A stretch of 64,000 nt of DNA from Nonomuraea sp. PA05 (lineage in GTDB: Bacteria > Actinomycetota > Actinomycetes > Streptosporangiales > Streptosporangiaceae): assembly GCF_008086045.1 (NCBI RefSeq), contig NZ_VSEY01000019.1, forward strand, positions 175,785 through 239,784, in the 5' to 3' direction. The notes under the pieces were generated by a model that was given only the letters and a program-made list of their open reading frames with translations, was not told the origin of the DNA and did no database searches. This document shows positions 27,161 to 35,559 of the stretch, piece by piece (within the stretch, counting starts at the first letter, position 1; every line of letters starts with the position of its first letter). Position numbers and translations under genes: made by a program.

Positions 27161-27978
27161 CGGAACGCCTCCGCGTTGCCCCTGGCCCACTGCTCGAACG
27201 TGCGCGGCGGGCGCCCGGTGATCTCATCCACCGTGGGCAGCACCGCCGACTCGTCCAGCTCGCCGCGCGCGAAGAACCCGTAGAACGCCTCCGCGTACGC
27301 CTCCGGCATCCCACCGGCCACCATCTCGGCCCTGGCCTCGGCGTCCGTCAGCCCCTCGAACCGCAGCTCCCTGCCCAGCACCTCGCCCAGGATCCGCACC
27401 CGGTCGGCGGGCCGCAGCGCCTGCGGCCCCGTCAGCCCGTACACCCGCCCGTCGTGCCCCTTCTCCAGCAGCGAAGCGGCGGCCACGGCGGCGATGTCGA
27501 GCGGATCGACGGTCGCGACGGCCGCGTCAGGCCAGGAGTCGCGGACGACGTCGCCCGCCCTGACCTGCTCAGCCCAGCGGAACGTGTTCGACATGAACGT
27601 CCTGGGCCGCAGCACCGTCCACGGCACCCCCGACTCGCGCACCAGCGCCTCCGACCGCACGTGGTACGCCGAGACCGGGTTGCTCACGTCGGCGGCCTCC
27701 GCCGCGCTCGCCGACAGCAGGACCACGTGCCCGACGCCGGCCCGCGCCACGGCCGCCAGCGTCTCCTCCATCCGGTCGTACCCGGCCAGCAGGAACACCC
27801 CGCGCACGCCGCCCAGAGCGCCCGCCACCGACTCGGGATCGTTCAGGTCGCCCATGACCAGTTCGGCGGGCAGCTCCACTTCGCGCCGCACCAGCGCACG
27901 CACCGGCTCACCCGCCTCGGCCAGCGTCCGCACCAGCGCGCCGCCCGCGTTCCCCGTTGCACCCGTGACAAGGATCAT
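27157..27978 (-). CDS. NmrA-like NAD(P)-binding protein
   Basis: 273 residues. MILVTGATGNAGGALVRTL holds the GxxGxxG dinucleotide motif. The short atypical-SDR fold follows with ELVMGDLNDPESVAGAL and VVLLSASAAEA. There is no YxxxK pair in the usual position, so it may be an NmrA/NAD(P)H-sensor type or a non-classical reductase such as an azoreductase-like or quinone reductase. The C terminus ALPTVDEITGRPPRTFEQWA-like stretch (shortened here) is common to this group. Monocistronic by appearance; 10 bases separate it from the GNAT gene upstream in the same direction, so cotranscription is possible. Confidence 0.83.
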   Translation of the reverse strand: MILVTGATGNAGGALVRTLAEAGEPVRALVRREVELPAELVMGDLNDPESVAGALGGVRGVFLLAGYDRMEETLAAVARAGVGHVVLLSASAAEAADVSNPVSAYHVRSEALVRESGVPWTVLRPRTFMSNTFRWAEQVRAGDVVRDSWPDAAVATVDPLDIAAVAAASLLEKGHDGRVYGLTGPQALRPADRVRILGEVLGRELRFEGLTDAEARAEMVAGGMPEAYAEAFYGFFARGELDESAVLPTVDEITGRPPRTFEQWARGNAEAFR

Positions 27979-27988
27979 GCCGGGGATG

Positions 27989-28834
27989 CTAGAACAAAAC
28001 GGACATGAAGGTGTCGATCTCCCGGAAGCCCACCTTCCGGTAGACCGCCCTGGCGGCGTGGTTGTAGTCGTTGACGTACAGCGAGACGACGGGTGCGAAG
28101 CAGCTCATCGCCGCCTCCACCACGGCGGCCATGCCGGCCACCGCGTACCCCTTCCCCCGCAGTTCCGGGGCGACCCAGACGCCCTGGATCTGGCAGGCGT
28201 GCGGGGTCACGGCGCCCACCTCGGCCTTGAACACGACCCGGCCGTCGTCGATCCGCGCGTACGACCGCCCGATCCTGATCAGCTCGGCCACCCGCGTCCG
28301 GTAGAGGGCGCCGCCGTCGCCGAGGTTCGGCGAGACGCCGACCTCTTCGGTGAACATCGCCACGCACGCCGGCAGCAGGACGTCGAACTCCTCGGGCCGC
28401 ACCCGCCGCACCAGCGGGTCGGCCGCCATGGGCGACTTGCTGGACGTCGCCATGACAGGCTGCGCCCAGCGGATCGCCCGCGCCCGCCCCCAGTGCGGCT
28501 CCAGCCGCTCCCACAGCAGCGAGACGGCATCGACCGGCCCCACGATGGACGAGCAGCGCCGCCCCTGTTTGCGCGCGCGGTCGGCGAACGCGTGCACGGC
28601 TTCCGGGCCGGCGTTGACCGGCACCATGTTGGCTCCGGCGTAACAGAGTGACACGAGGCCACCGCGCGGCCCGAACCCCCACATCTGCCCGCCGAGCCGT
28701 GCCGGATTGAGTCCGACGGCCCGCACCCGAGAGGACACGAAGACATTGGCGACCGGATCGGAGTCCAGGAGGGCGAGGACCTCGTCCCGGTCGTTGTCGT
28801 CGAGCACGCGCGACGCCGATGTACGCAGCATCAC
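27989..28834 (-). CDS. GNAT acetyltransferase with N-terminal DUF4081-like domain
   Basis: 281 residues. The start is taken as GTG 28834 because TAGTCT ends 6 bases before it, indicating a leaderless transcript; the adjacent ATG (28831) is the alternative. The N-terminal half (VLDDNDRDEVLALLDSDPVANVF) is the actinobacterial extension seen in homologs next to ispG; the C-terminal half has the acetyl-CoA loop of GNAT enzymes (GVWVAPELRGKGYA) and the terminal YRKVGF. In mycobacteria and Streptomyces this gene directly follows ispG; here it lies about 4 kb away, with two secreted-enzyme genes between. Acceptor unknown. Confidence 0.87.
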   Translation of the reverse strand: MMLRTSASRVLDDNDRDEVLALLDSDPVANVFVSSRVRAVGLNPARLGGQMWGFGPRGGLVSLCYAGANMVPVNAGPEAVHAFADRARKQGRRCSSIVGPVDAVSLLWERLEPHWGRARAIRWAQPVMATSSKSPMAADPLVRRVRPEEFDVLLPACVAMFTEEVGVSPNLGDGGALYRTRVAELIRIGRSYARIDDGRVVFKAEVGAVTPHACQIQGVWVAPELRGKGYAVAGMAAVVEAAMSCFAPVVSLYVNDYNHAARAVYRKVGFREIDTFMSVLF

Positions 28835-28903
28835 ATGGTCAGACTACGCGAAGGGTTACCGAATACGGCATCCGGCGCTGCCCACGGTAACCCTTTCTTG
28901 ACG

Positions 28904-30487
28904 TCAGCCGATCGGCAGCCCCTCCAGGACGCCCAGAATTCCGAGCAGACCCTGCGACGACGGGCCACTCGACTTCATCTGCGCGGCCGGGCGCGGCTCG
29001 GGCGTGGCGGGGCAGGTCGTGTCGCGGCGCGGCAGGGTGCCGTCCCGCAGGTACGCGGCCAGATGCCCGTCCAGGCACTTGTTGCCCGCCAGCGACACCC
29101 CGTGGTTGCCGCCCCGTTCGAGCACCATGCGGGAGCGGGGGAACAGCTTCGCCATCTCCAGGGCGCCCTGGTACGGGGTGGCGGCGTCGTGGCGGGACTG
29201 CAGCATGAGGAACGGCGGCAGCTTCGGCGAGGAGCGCACCTGCACCGGCTTGCCGCCCTGAACCGGCCAGAATGCGCAGGGGGCGTTGAACCAGGCGTTC
29301 GGCCAGGTCAGGAAGGGCGCCTCGCGGTGCATCGCCTTCATGTCGGTCCGCCACCTGTCCCACTGGCGCGGCCAGCGGGCGTCGCGGCACTGGACGCTCA
29401 GGTAGATGGCGTAACCGTTCTCGTCGGTGGCGTCGTTCTTGCCGTGCTTGGCGTAGATGTCGGTGAGCCCCTTGACGTCGCCCTGCCGCACGTAGGACGA
29501 CCAGGCCTGGGCGAACTGCGGCCACACCTTGTCGCTGTAGCCGGCCACGGTGAACGTGTCGTCCAGTTCGCTCGGCCCCACGACGCCCCCGGCGGGCTTG
29601 GCGCGCAGCCGGTCGCGCATCGCGTAGTAGGCGAACGAGGTCTGCTTCAGCGTGGCGCCCAGCTTGTAGGCGTCGTGGTGCTTGGCGGTCCAGGCCAGGA
29701 ACTGGCGGTGGCGGTGTTCGAAGGCGCGGTCCTGCTTGAGGTTGGAGTCGTACCAGACGCCCGTGGGATCGACGGAGCTGTCCATGACCAGGCGCTTGAC
29801 GCGGCTCGGGAAGAGCGTGGCGTACAGGGCGCCGAGGTAGGTGCCGTACGAGTAGCCGAGGTAGCTGATCTTCTGCTCGCCCAGGGCGGCGCGGATCGTG
29901 TCCATGTCCCTGGCGGTGTTCTCGCTGGTGAGGTGCGGCAGCAGCCACGCCCAGCGCTGGCCGCAGCGGGAGGCGTACTCGGCGGCCCTGGCCAGCAGCG
30001 CCTTCTCCTCCGCCCTGTTGTGCGGCACCGCGTCCGGCCTCGGGGCCTTGTAGTAGGTCGCGGGGTCCACGCAGTGCACGGACGGCTCGCTGGCGCCGAC
30101 GCCGCGCGGGTCGAACCCGACGACGTCGTACCGCTCGGCCACGTCGGCGGGCAGTTGCGTGGCCACGTACTCGGTCAGGTCGCGGCCCGACGACCCCGGC
30201 CCTCCCGGGTTGACCAGCATCGTGCCCAGATGGTTGGCGTCCCTGGACACCTTGGCCTTGATCCGGTTCAGCGCGACCTTGATCGACTGCCCCATGGGAT
30301 GGCGGTAGTCGAGCGGCACGCGTACGGTGGCGCACTCGATGGCGGCCGAGGCCGTCTTCCCCGCCACCTTGGGACAGGCCCCCCACACCACAGGCGCCTT
30401 CCTGCCGGCCACCGCCGCCCCGTCCGCGCTGACGACCCCCGCGACGAGCATCACCAGCCCGGCGACAACCCCCATTACCCGCTTCAC
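28904..30487 (-). CDS. Secreted alpha/beta-hydrolase, tripeptidyl aminopeptidase (TAP)-like
   Basis: 527 residues from the GTG at 30487, which has AAGGAAGGGG 8 bases upstream. An in-frame extension reaches 31165 but crosses the divergent promoter region and is rejected. The signal peptide is KRVMGVVAGLVMLVAGVVSADG. The Streptomyces TAP/SlpD-type hydrolase follows: oxyanion NPGGPGSSG, nucleophile GYSYGTYLG (near 210), acid in QSRHDAATP and base in RGGNHGVS, and the TAP C-terminal domain with paired Cys. Probably secreted to release N-terminal tripeptides or process peptides outside the cell. Divergent from the glucuronoyl esterase gene. Confidence 0.88.
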   Translation of the reverse strand: MKRVMGVVAGLVMLVAGVVSADGAAVAGRKAPVVWGACPKVAGKTASAAIECATVRVPLDYRHPMGQSIKVALNRIKAKVSRDANHLGTMLVNPGGPGSSGRDLTEYVATQLPADVAERYDVVGFDPRGVGASEPSVHCVDPATYYKAPRPDAVPHNRAEEKALLARAAEYASRCGQRWAWLLPHLTSENTARDMDTIRAALGEQKISYLGYSYGTYLGALYATLFPSRVKRLVMDSSVDPTGVWYDSNLKQDRAFEHRHRQFLAWTAKHHDAYKLGATLKQTSFAYYAMRDRLRAKPAGGVVGPSELDDTFTVAGYSDKVWPQFAQAWSSYVRQGDVKGLTDIYAKHGKNDATDENGYAIYLSVQCRDARWPRQWDRWRTDMKAMHREAPFLTWPNAWFNAPCAFWPVQGGKPVQVRSSPKLPPFLMLQSRHDAATPYQGALEMAKLFPRSRMVLERGGNHGVSLAGNKCLDGHLAAYLRDGTLPRRDTTCPATPEPRPAAQMKSSGPSSQGLLGILGVLEGLPIG

Positions 30488-30615
30488 CCGGTGGACCCCT
30501 TCCTTGTCATAGGCCTTGCGATGCTCCCGTGAGCGACCGCGTGGTGACTCTGGGTATGAGGACATGTTTGCCGATCTGTAATCCTCCCATGACGCACCGC
30601 GACCGTCCGCCTTTT

Positions 30616-30765
30616 CGAAACTTTCGCTCTCAACGCCCTCCGAGATCGCCGCCAGCCACATTTCACTTAGTTTCCGACACTTTCGGCAGTCTTCCCACGT
30701 GAGCTGAGCCAAGCGCCGAAACATTTCGTACGAGCGTTGACACGTTTCGGCGCGCTCCGCAAACT
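30616..30765 (+). promoter_or_regulatory. CGAAA-type operator boxes and promoter of the glucuronoyl esterase
   Basis: The 315-base spacer between divergent secreted-enzyme genes holds CGAAA-C-TTTCG (30616-30626, perfect), CGACACTTTCG (30675-30685, one change) and CGAAA-CA-TTTCG (30717-30728, perfect), plus a TTTCG half-site at 30745. TTGACA (30737-30742) and CAAACT (30760-30765), 17 bases apart, form a probable promoter among the boxes. I recall similar CGAAA inverted repeats upstream of Streptomyces xylanase genes, which fits a hemicellulose-related enzyme. Confidence 0.6.
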
Positions 30766-30802
30766 GATCGCCAGCACCCCCCACACGGAAGGGAGAGCCG
30801 CT

Positions 30803-32671
30803 GTGATCACAGGCTTGGCCCGCTCCAGGCTCGTCGCGCTGGCGGTGGCGACGACGCTCTCGATGGCTGGAGCGATGACGGTTGCGACCACCCCGGCCGC
30901 CGCGGCGGCCGGGGTCGAGGACGAGGGCGCCGACTGCGCCGTGCCCGCCCTGCCCGACGCGGGCTCCTTGCCCACCGTCTCCAGGCTCCCCGACCCCTTC
31001 ACCAAGCTGAACGGCGCCCGCATCACCACCAGGGCCGACTGGCGGTGCAGGCGACAGGAGATCAAGAAGCTGGCGGAGAAGTTCGTCTACGGCGACAAGC
31101 CCGCCAAGCCGTCCAGCGTCACCGGCACGGTCTCCAGGACGAGCATCAGCGTGAACGTCTCCCACAACGGCAGGACCGCGAGCTTCTCCGCCGGCGTCGA
31201 CCTGCCGAGCGGCACCGGCCCCTTCCCCGCCGTGGTCGTCCTGGGCGGGCTCGGCGCCGACACCGCCACGATCAAGGCGGCGGGCGCCGCCGTCATCAGC
31301 TACGACCCCCTCGCCGTCGGCAGGGAGGGCACGCCGCGCAACAACAAGCAGGGCGCCTTCTACACCATTTACGGCGCCTCCAGCGGCACCGGAGTCCTGG
31401 CCGCCTGGGCGTGGGGCGTGAGCCGCATCATCGACGTCATCGAGCAGTCGGGCGGCGGCATCCTGCGCGCCGACGCCACCGGCGTCACAGGCTGCTCCCG
31501 GTACGGCAAGGGCGCCTTCGTGGTCGGCGCGTTCGACCAGCGCATCGCCCTGACCATGCCCATCGAGTCAGGCAGCGGCGGCGTCGCCGCGTTCCGCGCC
31601 ATCCCCGGCGAGAGCGGCGCCCAGCCGCTGAGCAGCGCCTACTCCGAACAGCCGTGGCTCGGCGACGCGTTCAGCTCCTTCACGGGCAGCCCCGGCCGGC
31701 TGCCGGTGGACACCCACTCGGTGGTCGGCATGATCGCGCCTCGCGGCCTGTTCATCATGGACAACCCGCACATCGACTGGCTCGCCGCCCGATCCGCCAG
31801 CGTCGGGGCCCTCGGCGGCGCGGAGGTCTACAAGGCGCTCGGCGCCGGCGGCAGCATCACGTACTGGTCGGCCGTCCAGGACGGCACCCACTGCGCCAGC
31901 CGCTCCGAATGGCGCACCCCGCTCCAGCAGAACATCCAGCGGTTCCTGCTGAACACCGGCAGCTACACCGGCTCGATGCGGATCGCGTCCAACAAGAGCG
32001 GCAACCTCGCCGAGTGGCGCGACTGGACCACCCCCGCCCTCACCGACGGCGGCGGCGACACCTCGCCGCCCACCGCCCCGGCCGGCCTGGCCGCCTCGGC
32101 CACCACCGCCACGGGCACCACTCTGACGTGGACGCCCTCCACGGACGACAACGGCGTGACCGGCTACGACATCCTGCGCGCCCCCGGCGCGAGCGGCGGC
32201 GCCTTCACCCAGGCCGGCACCTCCGCCACCACCTCGTACGCCGACACGGGCCTCACCCCCAGCACCACCTACCGCTACCAGGTCAGGGCGCGCGACGCGG
32301 CCGGGAACACCTCGCCGGTCTCGAACACGGCCCAGATCACCACCCAGCCGGGCACCTCCACCGGCACCTGCTCGGCCACCGGCACCGTACAGACCCAGTG
32401 GGCGACCGGCTACGTCATCCAGCCCCTGACGATCACCAACACCAGCACCTCGCCCATCACCGGCTGGACGGTCACCTTCACCCTGCCCGCCGGCCACACC
32501 CTCGCCGGCTCCTGGAACGGCGCCGTCACCACCACCGGCCAGACCGTCACCATCCGCAACGTCGCCCACAACGGGACGATCGCGGCGGGGGCCGCCAACA
32601 GCAGCGTCGGCTTCCAGGTCAACCGCCCGAACGGCAACACGGCGACCCCGTCCGGCTACACCTGCGCCTGA
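30803..32671 (+). CDS. Secreted glucuronoyl esterase (CE15) with FN3 and CBM2 modules
   Basis: 622 residues from the GTG at 30803, preceded by GGAAGGGAG. A signal peptide ends near TTPAAAAA. The CE15 catalytic domain (about 45-405) has the family nucleophile motif GCSRYGKGA (serine near 232), an IESGSGG stretch, and the catalytic histidine in DGTHCAS. It would cleave ester bonds between xylan glucuronic acid and lignin. A fibronectin type III module (about 422-513) and a CBM2 (about 522-622, two terminal Cys, aromatic residues TQWATGYV and GSWNG) follow; CBM2 binds cellulose or xylan. It acts outside the cell in plant-biomass breakdown. The upstream boxes suggest control by xylan-derived sugars. 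Confidence 0.92.
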   Translation: MITGLARSRLVALAVATTLSMAGAMTVATTPAAAAAGVEDEGADCAVPALPDAGSLPTVSRLPDPFTKLNGARITTRADWRCRRQEIKKLAEKFVYGDKPAKPSSVTGTVSRTSISVNVSHNGRTASFSAGVDLPSGTGPFPAVVVLGGLGADTATIKAAGAAVISYDPLAVGREGTPRNNKQGAFYTIYGASSGTGVLAAWAWGVSRIIDVIEQSGGGILRADATGVTGCSRYGKGAFVVGAFDQRIALTMPIESGSGGVAAFRAIPGESGAQPLSSAYSEQPWLGDAFSSFTGSPGRLPVDTHSVVGMIAPRGLFIMDNPHIDWLAARSASVGALGGAEVYKALGAGGSITYWSAVQDGTHCASRSEWRTPLQQNIQRFLLNTGSYTGSMRIASNKSGNLAEWRDWTTPALTDGGGDTSPPTAPAGLAASATTATGTTLTWTPSTDDNGVTGYDILRAPGASGGAFTQAGTSATTSYADTGLTPSTTYRYQVRARDAAGNTSPVSNTAQITTQPGTSTGTCSATGTVQTQWATGYVIQPLTITNTSTSPITGWTVTFTLPAGHTLAGSWNGAVTTTGQTVTIRNVAHNGTIAAGAANSSVGFQVNRPNGNTATPSGYTCA

Positions 32672-32685
32672 CGGCCGCCCTCTTC

Positions 32686-32718
32686 GGCCCGCCCCTGCCT
32701 TGCCGGTACGGGCGGGCC
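32686..32718 (+). terminator. Hairpin after glucuronoyl esterase
   Basis: GGCCCGCCC (32686-32694) pairs with GGGCGGGCC (32710-32718) across a 15-base loop, 15 bases after the stop. There is no long T-run. Confidence 0.55.
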
Positions 32719-32720
32719 TC

Positions 32721-32888
32721 CTACTCGATCAGGTCGCACCGCCCGGGGCCCAGCTCGTCACCGACCATGCGCAGCGCGACCTCGGCACGGGACGCGAGGA
32801 CGAGCGGCGGAACCCCGGCCACCAGGTCGGCTCTGAGCATGAGGAAGCGCCGAGGCCCACGTTCGGGGTACGCTGAAATCAGCCGCAC
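32721..32888 (-). CDS. Possible small protein, 55 residues, downstream of ispG
   Basis: GTG start at 32888 (or ATG at 32840 for 39 residues). The peptide begins MRLISAYPERGPRRFLMLRADL and ends GPGRCDLIE, written here only in part. From the internal ATG onward third positions are almost all G or C, as in real genes here. There is no ribosome site for either start. It is codirectional with ispG, 77 bases after its stop, and its first codons overlap, on the other strand, a candidate small RNA. Family not recognised. Confidence 0.35.
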   Translation of the reverse strand: MRLISAYPERGPRRFLMLRADLVAGVPPLVLASRAEVALRMVGDELGPGRCDLIE

Positions 32889-32964
32889 AAGAGGGCTACA
32901 TGAACTTGTCCGGGGCTACGGCCCCCAGAGGGCGCGACCGATGAGGTCGCGCCCTCTGTTTTTT
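32881..32964 (+). ncRNA. Candidate small RNA ending in a strong terminator
   Basis: A plus-strand transcript is suggested by the intrinsic terminator at 32927-32964, which has a real T6 tract but no gene to terminate: the nearest upstream plus-strand gene ends 255 bases earlier with its own hairpin. An extended -10-like GGGGTACGCT lies at 32865-32874, so a start near 32881 would give about 84 nt. Just before the terminator is the hairpin GGGGC-TACG-GCCCC (32912-32925), a stable UACG tetraloop. The RNA is convergent with ispG and antisense to the start of the 55-residue frame. No known RNA family recognised. Confidence 0.4.
32927..32964 (+). terminator. Intrinsic terminator with 13-bp stem and T6 tract
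   Basis: AGAGGGCGCGACC (32927-32939) pairs perfectly with GGTCGCGCCCTCT (32945-32957); GTTTTTTG follows on the plus strand. On the minus strand the same stem directly follows the ispG stop and may also end that transcript, though without a T-run. Confidence 0.8.
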
Positions 32965-32965
32965 G

Positions 32966-34132
32966 TCAGCCGACCGTGACCGTCGGCCCGGAGGTCTCGT
33001 CGTCGAGGTCCACCTCGACCCCCATCTCCTCCGCCAGCCGCAACGCCTCTTCGATCAGCGTCTCGACGATCTGCGACTCGGGCACGGTCTTGATGACCTC
33101 CCCCTTGACGAAGATCTGCCCCTTCCCGTTCCCGGAAGCCACCCCGAGGTCCGCCTCCCTGGCCTCACCGGGCCCGTTCACGACGCACCCCATGACGGCG
33201 ACCCGGAGCGGCACCTTGAGCCCCTCCAAGCCGGCCTGCACCTGGTCGGCCAGCGTGTAGACGTCGACCTGCGCCCGCCCGCACGACGGGCAGGAGACGA
33301 TCTCCAGGCCGCGCTCCCGCAGCCCGAGGGACTCCAGGATCTGGGCGCCGACCTTGACCTCCTCCACGGGAGGGGCGGACAGGGAGACGCGGATGGTGTC
33401 GCCTATGCCCTCGGCGAGCAGGGCGCCGAAGGCGACGGCGGACTTGACGGTGCCCTGGAAGGCCGGCCCCGCCTCCGTGACGCCCAGGTGGAGCGGGTAG
33501 TCGCACTTGGCGGCCAGCAGCCGGTAGGCGTTGATCATCACGACCGGGTCGTTGTGCTTGACCGAGATCTTGATGTCGCGGAAGCCGTGCTCCTCGAACA
33601 GGGAGCACTCCCACAGGGCCGACTCCACCAGCGCCTCGGGGGTGGCCTTGCCGTACTTCTGCAGCAGGCGCGGGTCGAGGGAGCCGGCGTTGACGCCGAT
33701 GCGGATGGGGACGCCGGCCTCGGAGGCCGCCTTGGCGATCTCGCCGACCTTATCGTCGAATTTCTTGATATTTCCGGGGTTGACCCGGACGGCGGCGCAG
33801 CCCGCCTCGATGGCGGCGAACACGTACTTCGGCTGGAAGTGGATGTCGGCGATGACGGGGATCTGGGATTTCCTGGCGATGATCGGCAGCGCGTCGGCGT
33901 CGTCCTGGGACGGCACGGCGACACGGACGATCTGGCACCCGGACGCGGTCAGCTCGGCGATCTGCTGAAGAGTGGCGTTGACGTCGGCGGTCACCGTCGT
34001 CGTCATCGACTGCACCGACACGGGGGCGTCGCCGCCCACGGGCACGCTGCCGACCATGATCTGGCGGGAGTGGCGGCGTTCGGCGAGCGGCTTGGGGCGC
34101 ACCGTCGGGATGCCGAGAGCTACAGAAGACAT
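32966..34132 (-). CDS. ispG: 4-hydroxy-3-methylbut-2-enyl diphosphate synthase (flavodoxin/ferredoxin)
   Basis: 388 residues, the usual bacterial length. IspG converts MEcPP to HMBPP in the non-mevalonate isoprenoid pathway, using a [4Fe-4S] cluster. The cluster ligands are visible: C281 and C284 (SCPSCGR), C316 and E323 (MGCVVNGPGE). The TIM-barrel N-terminal part includes SVQSMTTT and DIHFQPKYV. The dxr gene lies 39 bases upstream in the same direction, so the two isoprenoid genes are probably cotranscribed. In other actinobacteria the M50 protease gene rip separates them; it is absent here. Confidence 0.97.
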   Translation of the reverse strand: MSSVALGIPTVRPKPLAERRHSRQIMVGSVPVGGDAPVSVQSMTTTVTADVNATLQQIAELTASGCQIVRVAVPSQDDADALPIIARKSQIPVIADIHFQPKYVFAAIEAGCAAVRVNPGNIKKFDDKVGEIAKAASEAGVPIRIGVNAGSLDPRLLQKYGKATPEALVESALWECSLFEEHGFRDIKISVKHNDPVVMINAYRLLAAKCDYPLHLGVTEAGPAFQGTVKSAVAFGALLAEGIGDTIRVSLSAPPVEEVKVGAQILESLGLRERGLEIVSCPSCGRAQVDVYTLADQVQAGLEGLKVPLRVAVMGCVVNGPGEAREADLGVASGNGKGQIFVKGEVIKTVPESQIVETLIEEALRLAEEMGVEVDLDDETSGPTVTVG

Positions 34133-34171
34133 TTCAACCCTTACTGTGACGACGCTTTCCAGTTTAGGTAG

Positions 34172-35362
34172 CTAGCGGGACTGCCCGGCTGTGAGTTCGG
34201 CCGCACGGGCTCTGGCCCAGGCATCGGCCGCCAGCACCTCTTCGACGGTGTCGGCAGGGGTGACCTGGTGCTCCTGCACGACCTTGGCCACGGTGTCGAC
34301 GATGGACAGGAACGGCAGCCCGCGCTCCAGGAACGCGTCGAGGCACACCTCGTTGGCGGCGTTGTAGACGGCGGGCGCGGTGCCGCCCTCGGTGCCGACG
34401 TGCCTGGCCAGCGCGACTGCGGGGAAGGCCAGGTCGTCGAGCGGCTCGAAGGTCCAGGTGTGCGCCTTGGTCCAGTCGAGGGGGCGGGCGGCGCCCGGGA
34501 TGCGCCCGGGGTGCCCGAGCGCGAGGGCGATGGGCAGCCGCATGTCGGGCGGGCTGGCCTGAGCGATGGTGGAACCGTCGACGTACTCGACCATGGAGTG
34601 GATGATCGACTGCGGATGCACCACGACTTCGATGCGGTCGAAGCCGAGGTCGTACAGCAGGTGCGCCTCGATCACCTCCAGGCCCTTGTTGACCAGGTTC
34701 GCGGAGTTGATCGTGATGTAGGGGCCCATGGACCACGTGGGGTGGGCCAGGGCCATCTGGGGTGTGACGCCGGCCATCTCCTCGCGCTTCATGCCCCTGA
34801 ACGGCCCGCCGCTCGCGGTGATCACGAGCTGCTTGACGGACGAGGGGTCGTAGCCGTCGGGCCCGGCGGCCCACAGGCACTGCAGCACCGCCGAGTGCTC
34901 GGAGTCGACGGGGAGGATCTGCCCCGGCCGGGCCAGGCGCTTGACCAGCGGCCCGCCGATGATCAGCGACTCCTTGTTGGCCAGCGCGAGCGCCCTGCCC
35001 GCTTCCAGGGCGACGAGCGTGGAGGTCAGGCCGAGCGCGCCGGTGATGCCGTTGAGCACCACGTCGCACTGCCACCCGGCCACCTCGGCGACCCCGTCGG
35101 GCCCACCCAGCACGGTGGGCTTGGCGCCGTGCGCGGCCAGCGCGTCCTTCAACGCGGGGACGGCCGACGCGTCGGCCACCGCCACCGCCTCGACGCCGAA
35201 CTGCGCCGCCTGCCTGGCCAGCAACTCGACCCTGCCGCCCCCCGCCGCCAGCGCGGTGACCTTGAAACCGCCGGGGTTGGCGGCGATGACGTCGAGGGCC
35301 TGGGTGCCGATCGAGCCGGTGGAGCCCAGCACGACGACGGAGCGGAGGGTCTCTTCATGCAC
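34172..35362 (-). CDS. dxr: 1-deoxy-D-xylulose 5-phosphate reductoisomerase
   Basis: 396 residues, GTG start. Dxr makes MEP from DXP with NADPH, the first committed step of the non-mevalonate pathway. The NADPH motif GSTGSIGTQ is at 13-21; the metal/substrate region VDSEHSA and the ASGGPFRG loop are intact; the family hinge motif HPTWSMG appears as expected. It heads the dxr-ispG unit. The 197-base spacer upstream is unusually AT-rich for the window and must hold both its promoter and that of the divergent protease. Confidence 0.97.
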   Translation of the reverse strand: MHEETLRSVVVLGSTGSIGTQALDVIAANPGGFKVTALAAGGGRVELLARQAAQFGVEAVAVADASAVPALKDALAAHGAKPTVLGGPDGVAEVAGWQCDVVLNGITGALGLTSTLVALEAGRALALANKESLIIGGPLVKRLARPGQILPVDSEHSAVLQCLWAAGPDGYDPSSVKQLVITASGGPFRGMKREEMAGVTPQMALAHPTWSMGPYITINSANLVNKGLEVIEAHLLYDLGFDRIEVVVHPQSIIHSMVEYVDGSTIAQASPPDMRLPIALALGHPGRIPGAARPLDWTKAHTWTFEPLDDLAFPAVALARHVGTEGGTAPAVYNAANEVCLDAFLERGLPFLSIVDTVAKVVQEHQVTPADTVEEVLAADAWARARAAELTAGQSR

Positions 35363-35559
35363 GTGTCCATTGTCCCCGCTGCACGGCGCACTCGGGCACG
35401 CGGGACCGGTCGTCCTTAAATTCCCCTCCTTATGTGACGCGCGGGAGTGCAGTTAATTTGTGCCTGAATATCGTCATATCGGAATGCGCAAAACTTGAGA
35501 AATCTGGATATTGATCCGGCTACCTTCCAAGCCCACCGTCCGGTTTAGGGAGGTTCGTA

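Noticed and set aside
28904..31165. N-terminal extension of the TAP-like peptidase to 753 residues
   Set aside because: It crosses the operator boxes and promoter of the divergent esterase and has no secretion signal at its start; the GTG at 30487 has a ribosome site and a signal peptide.
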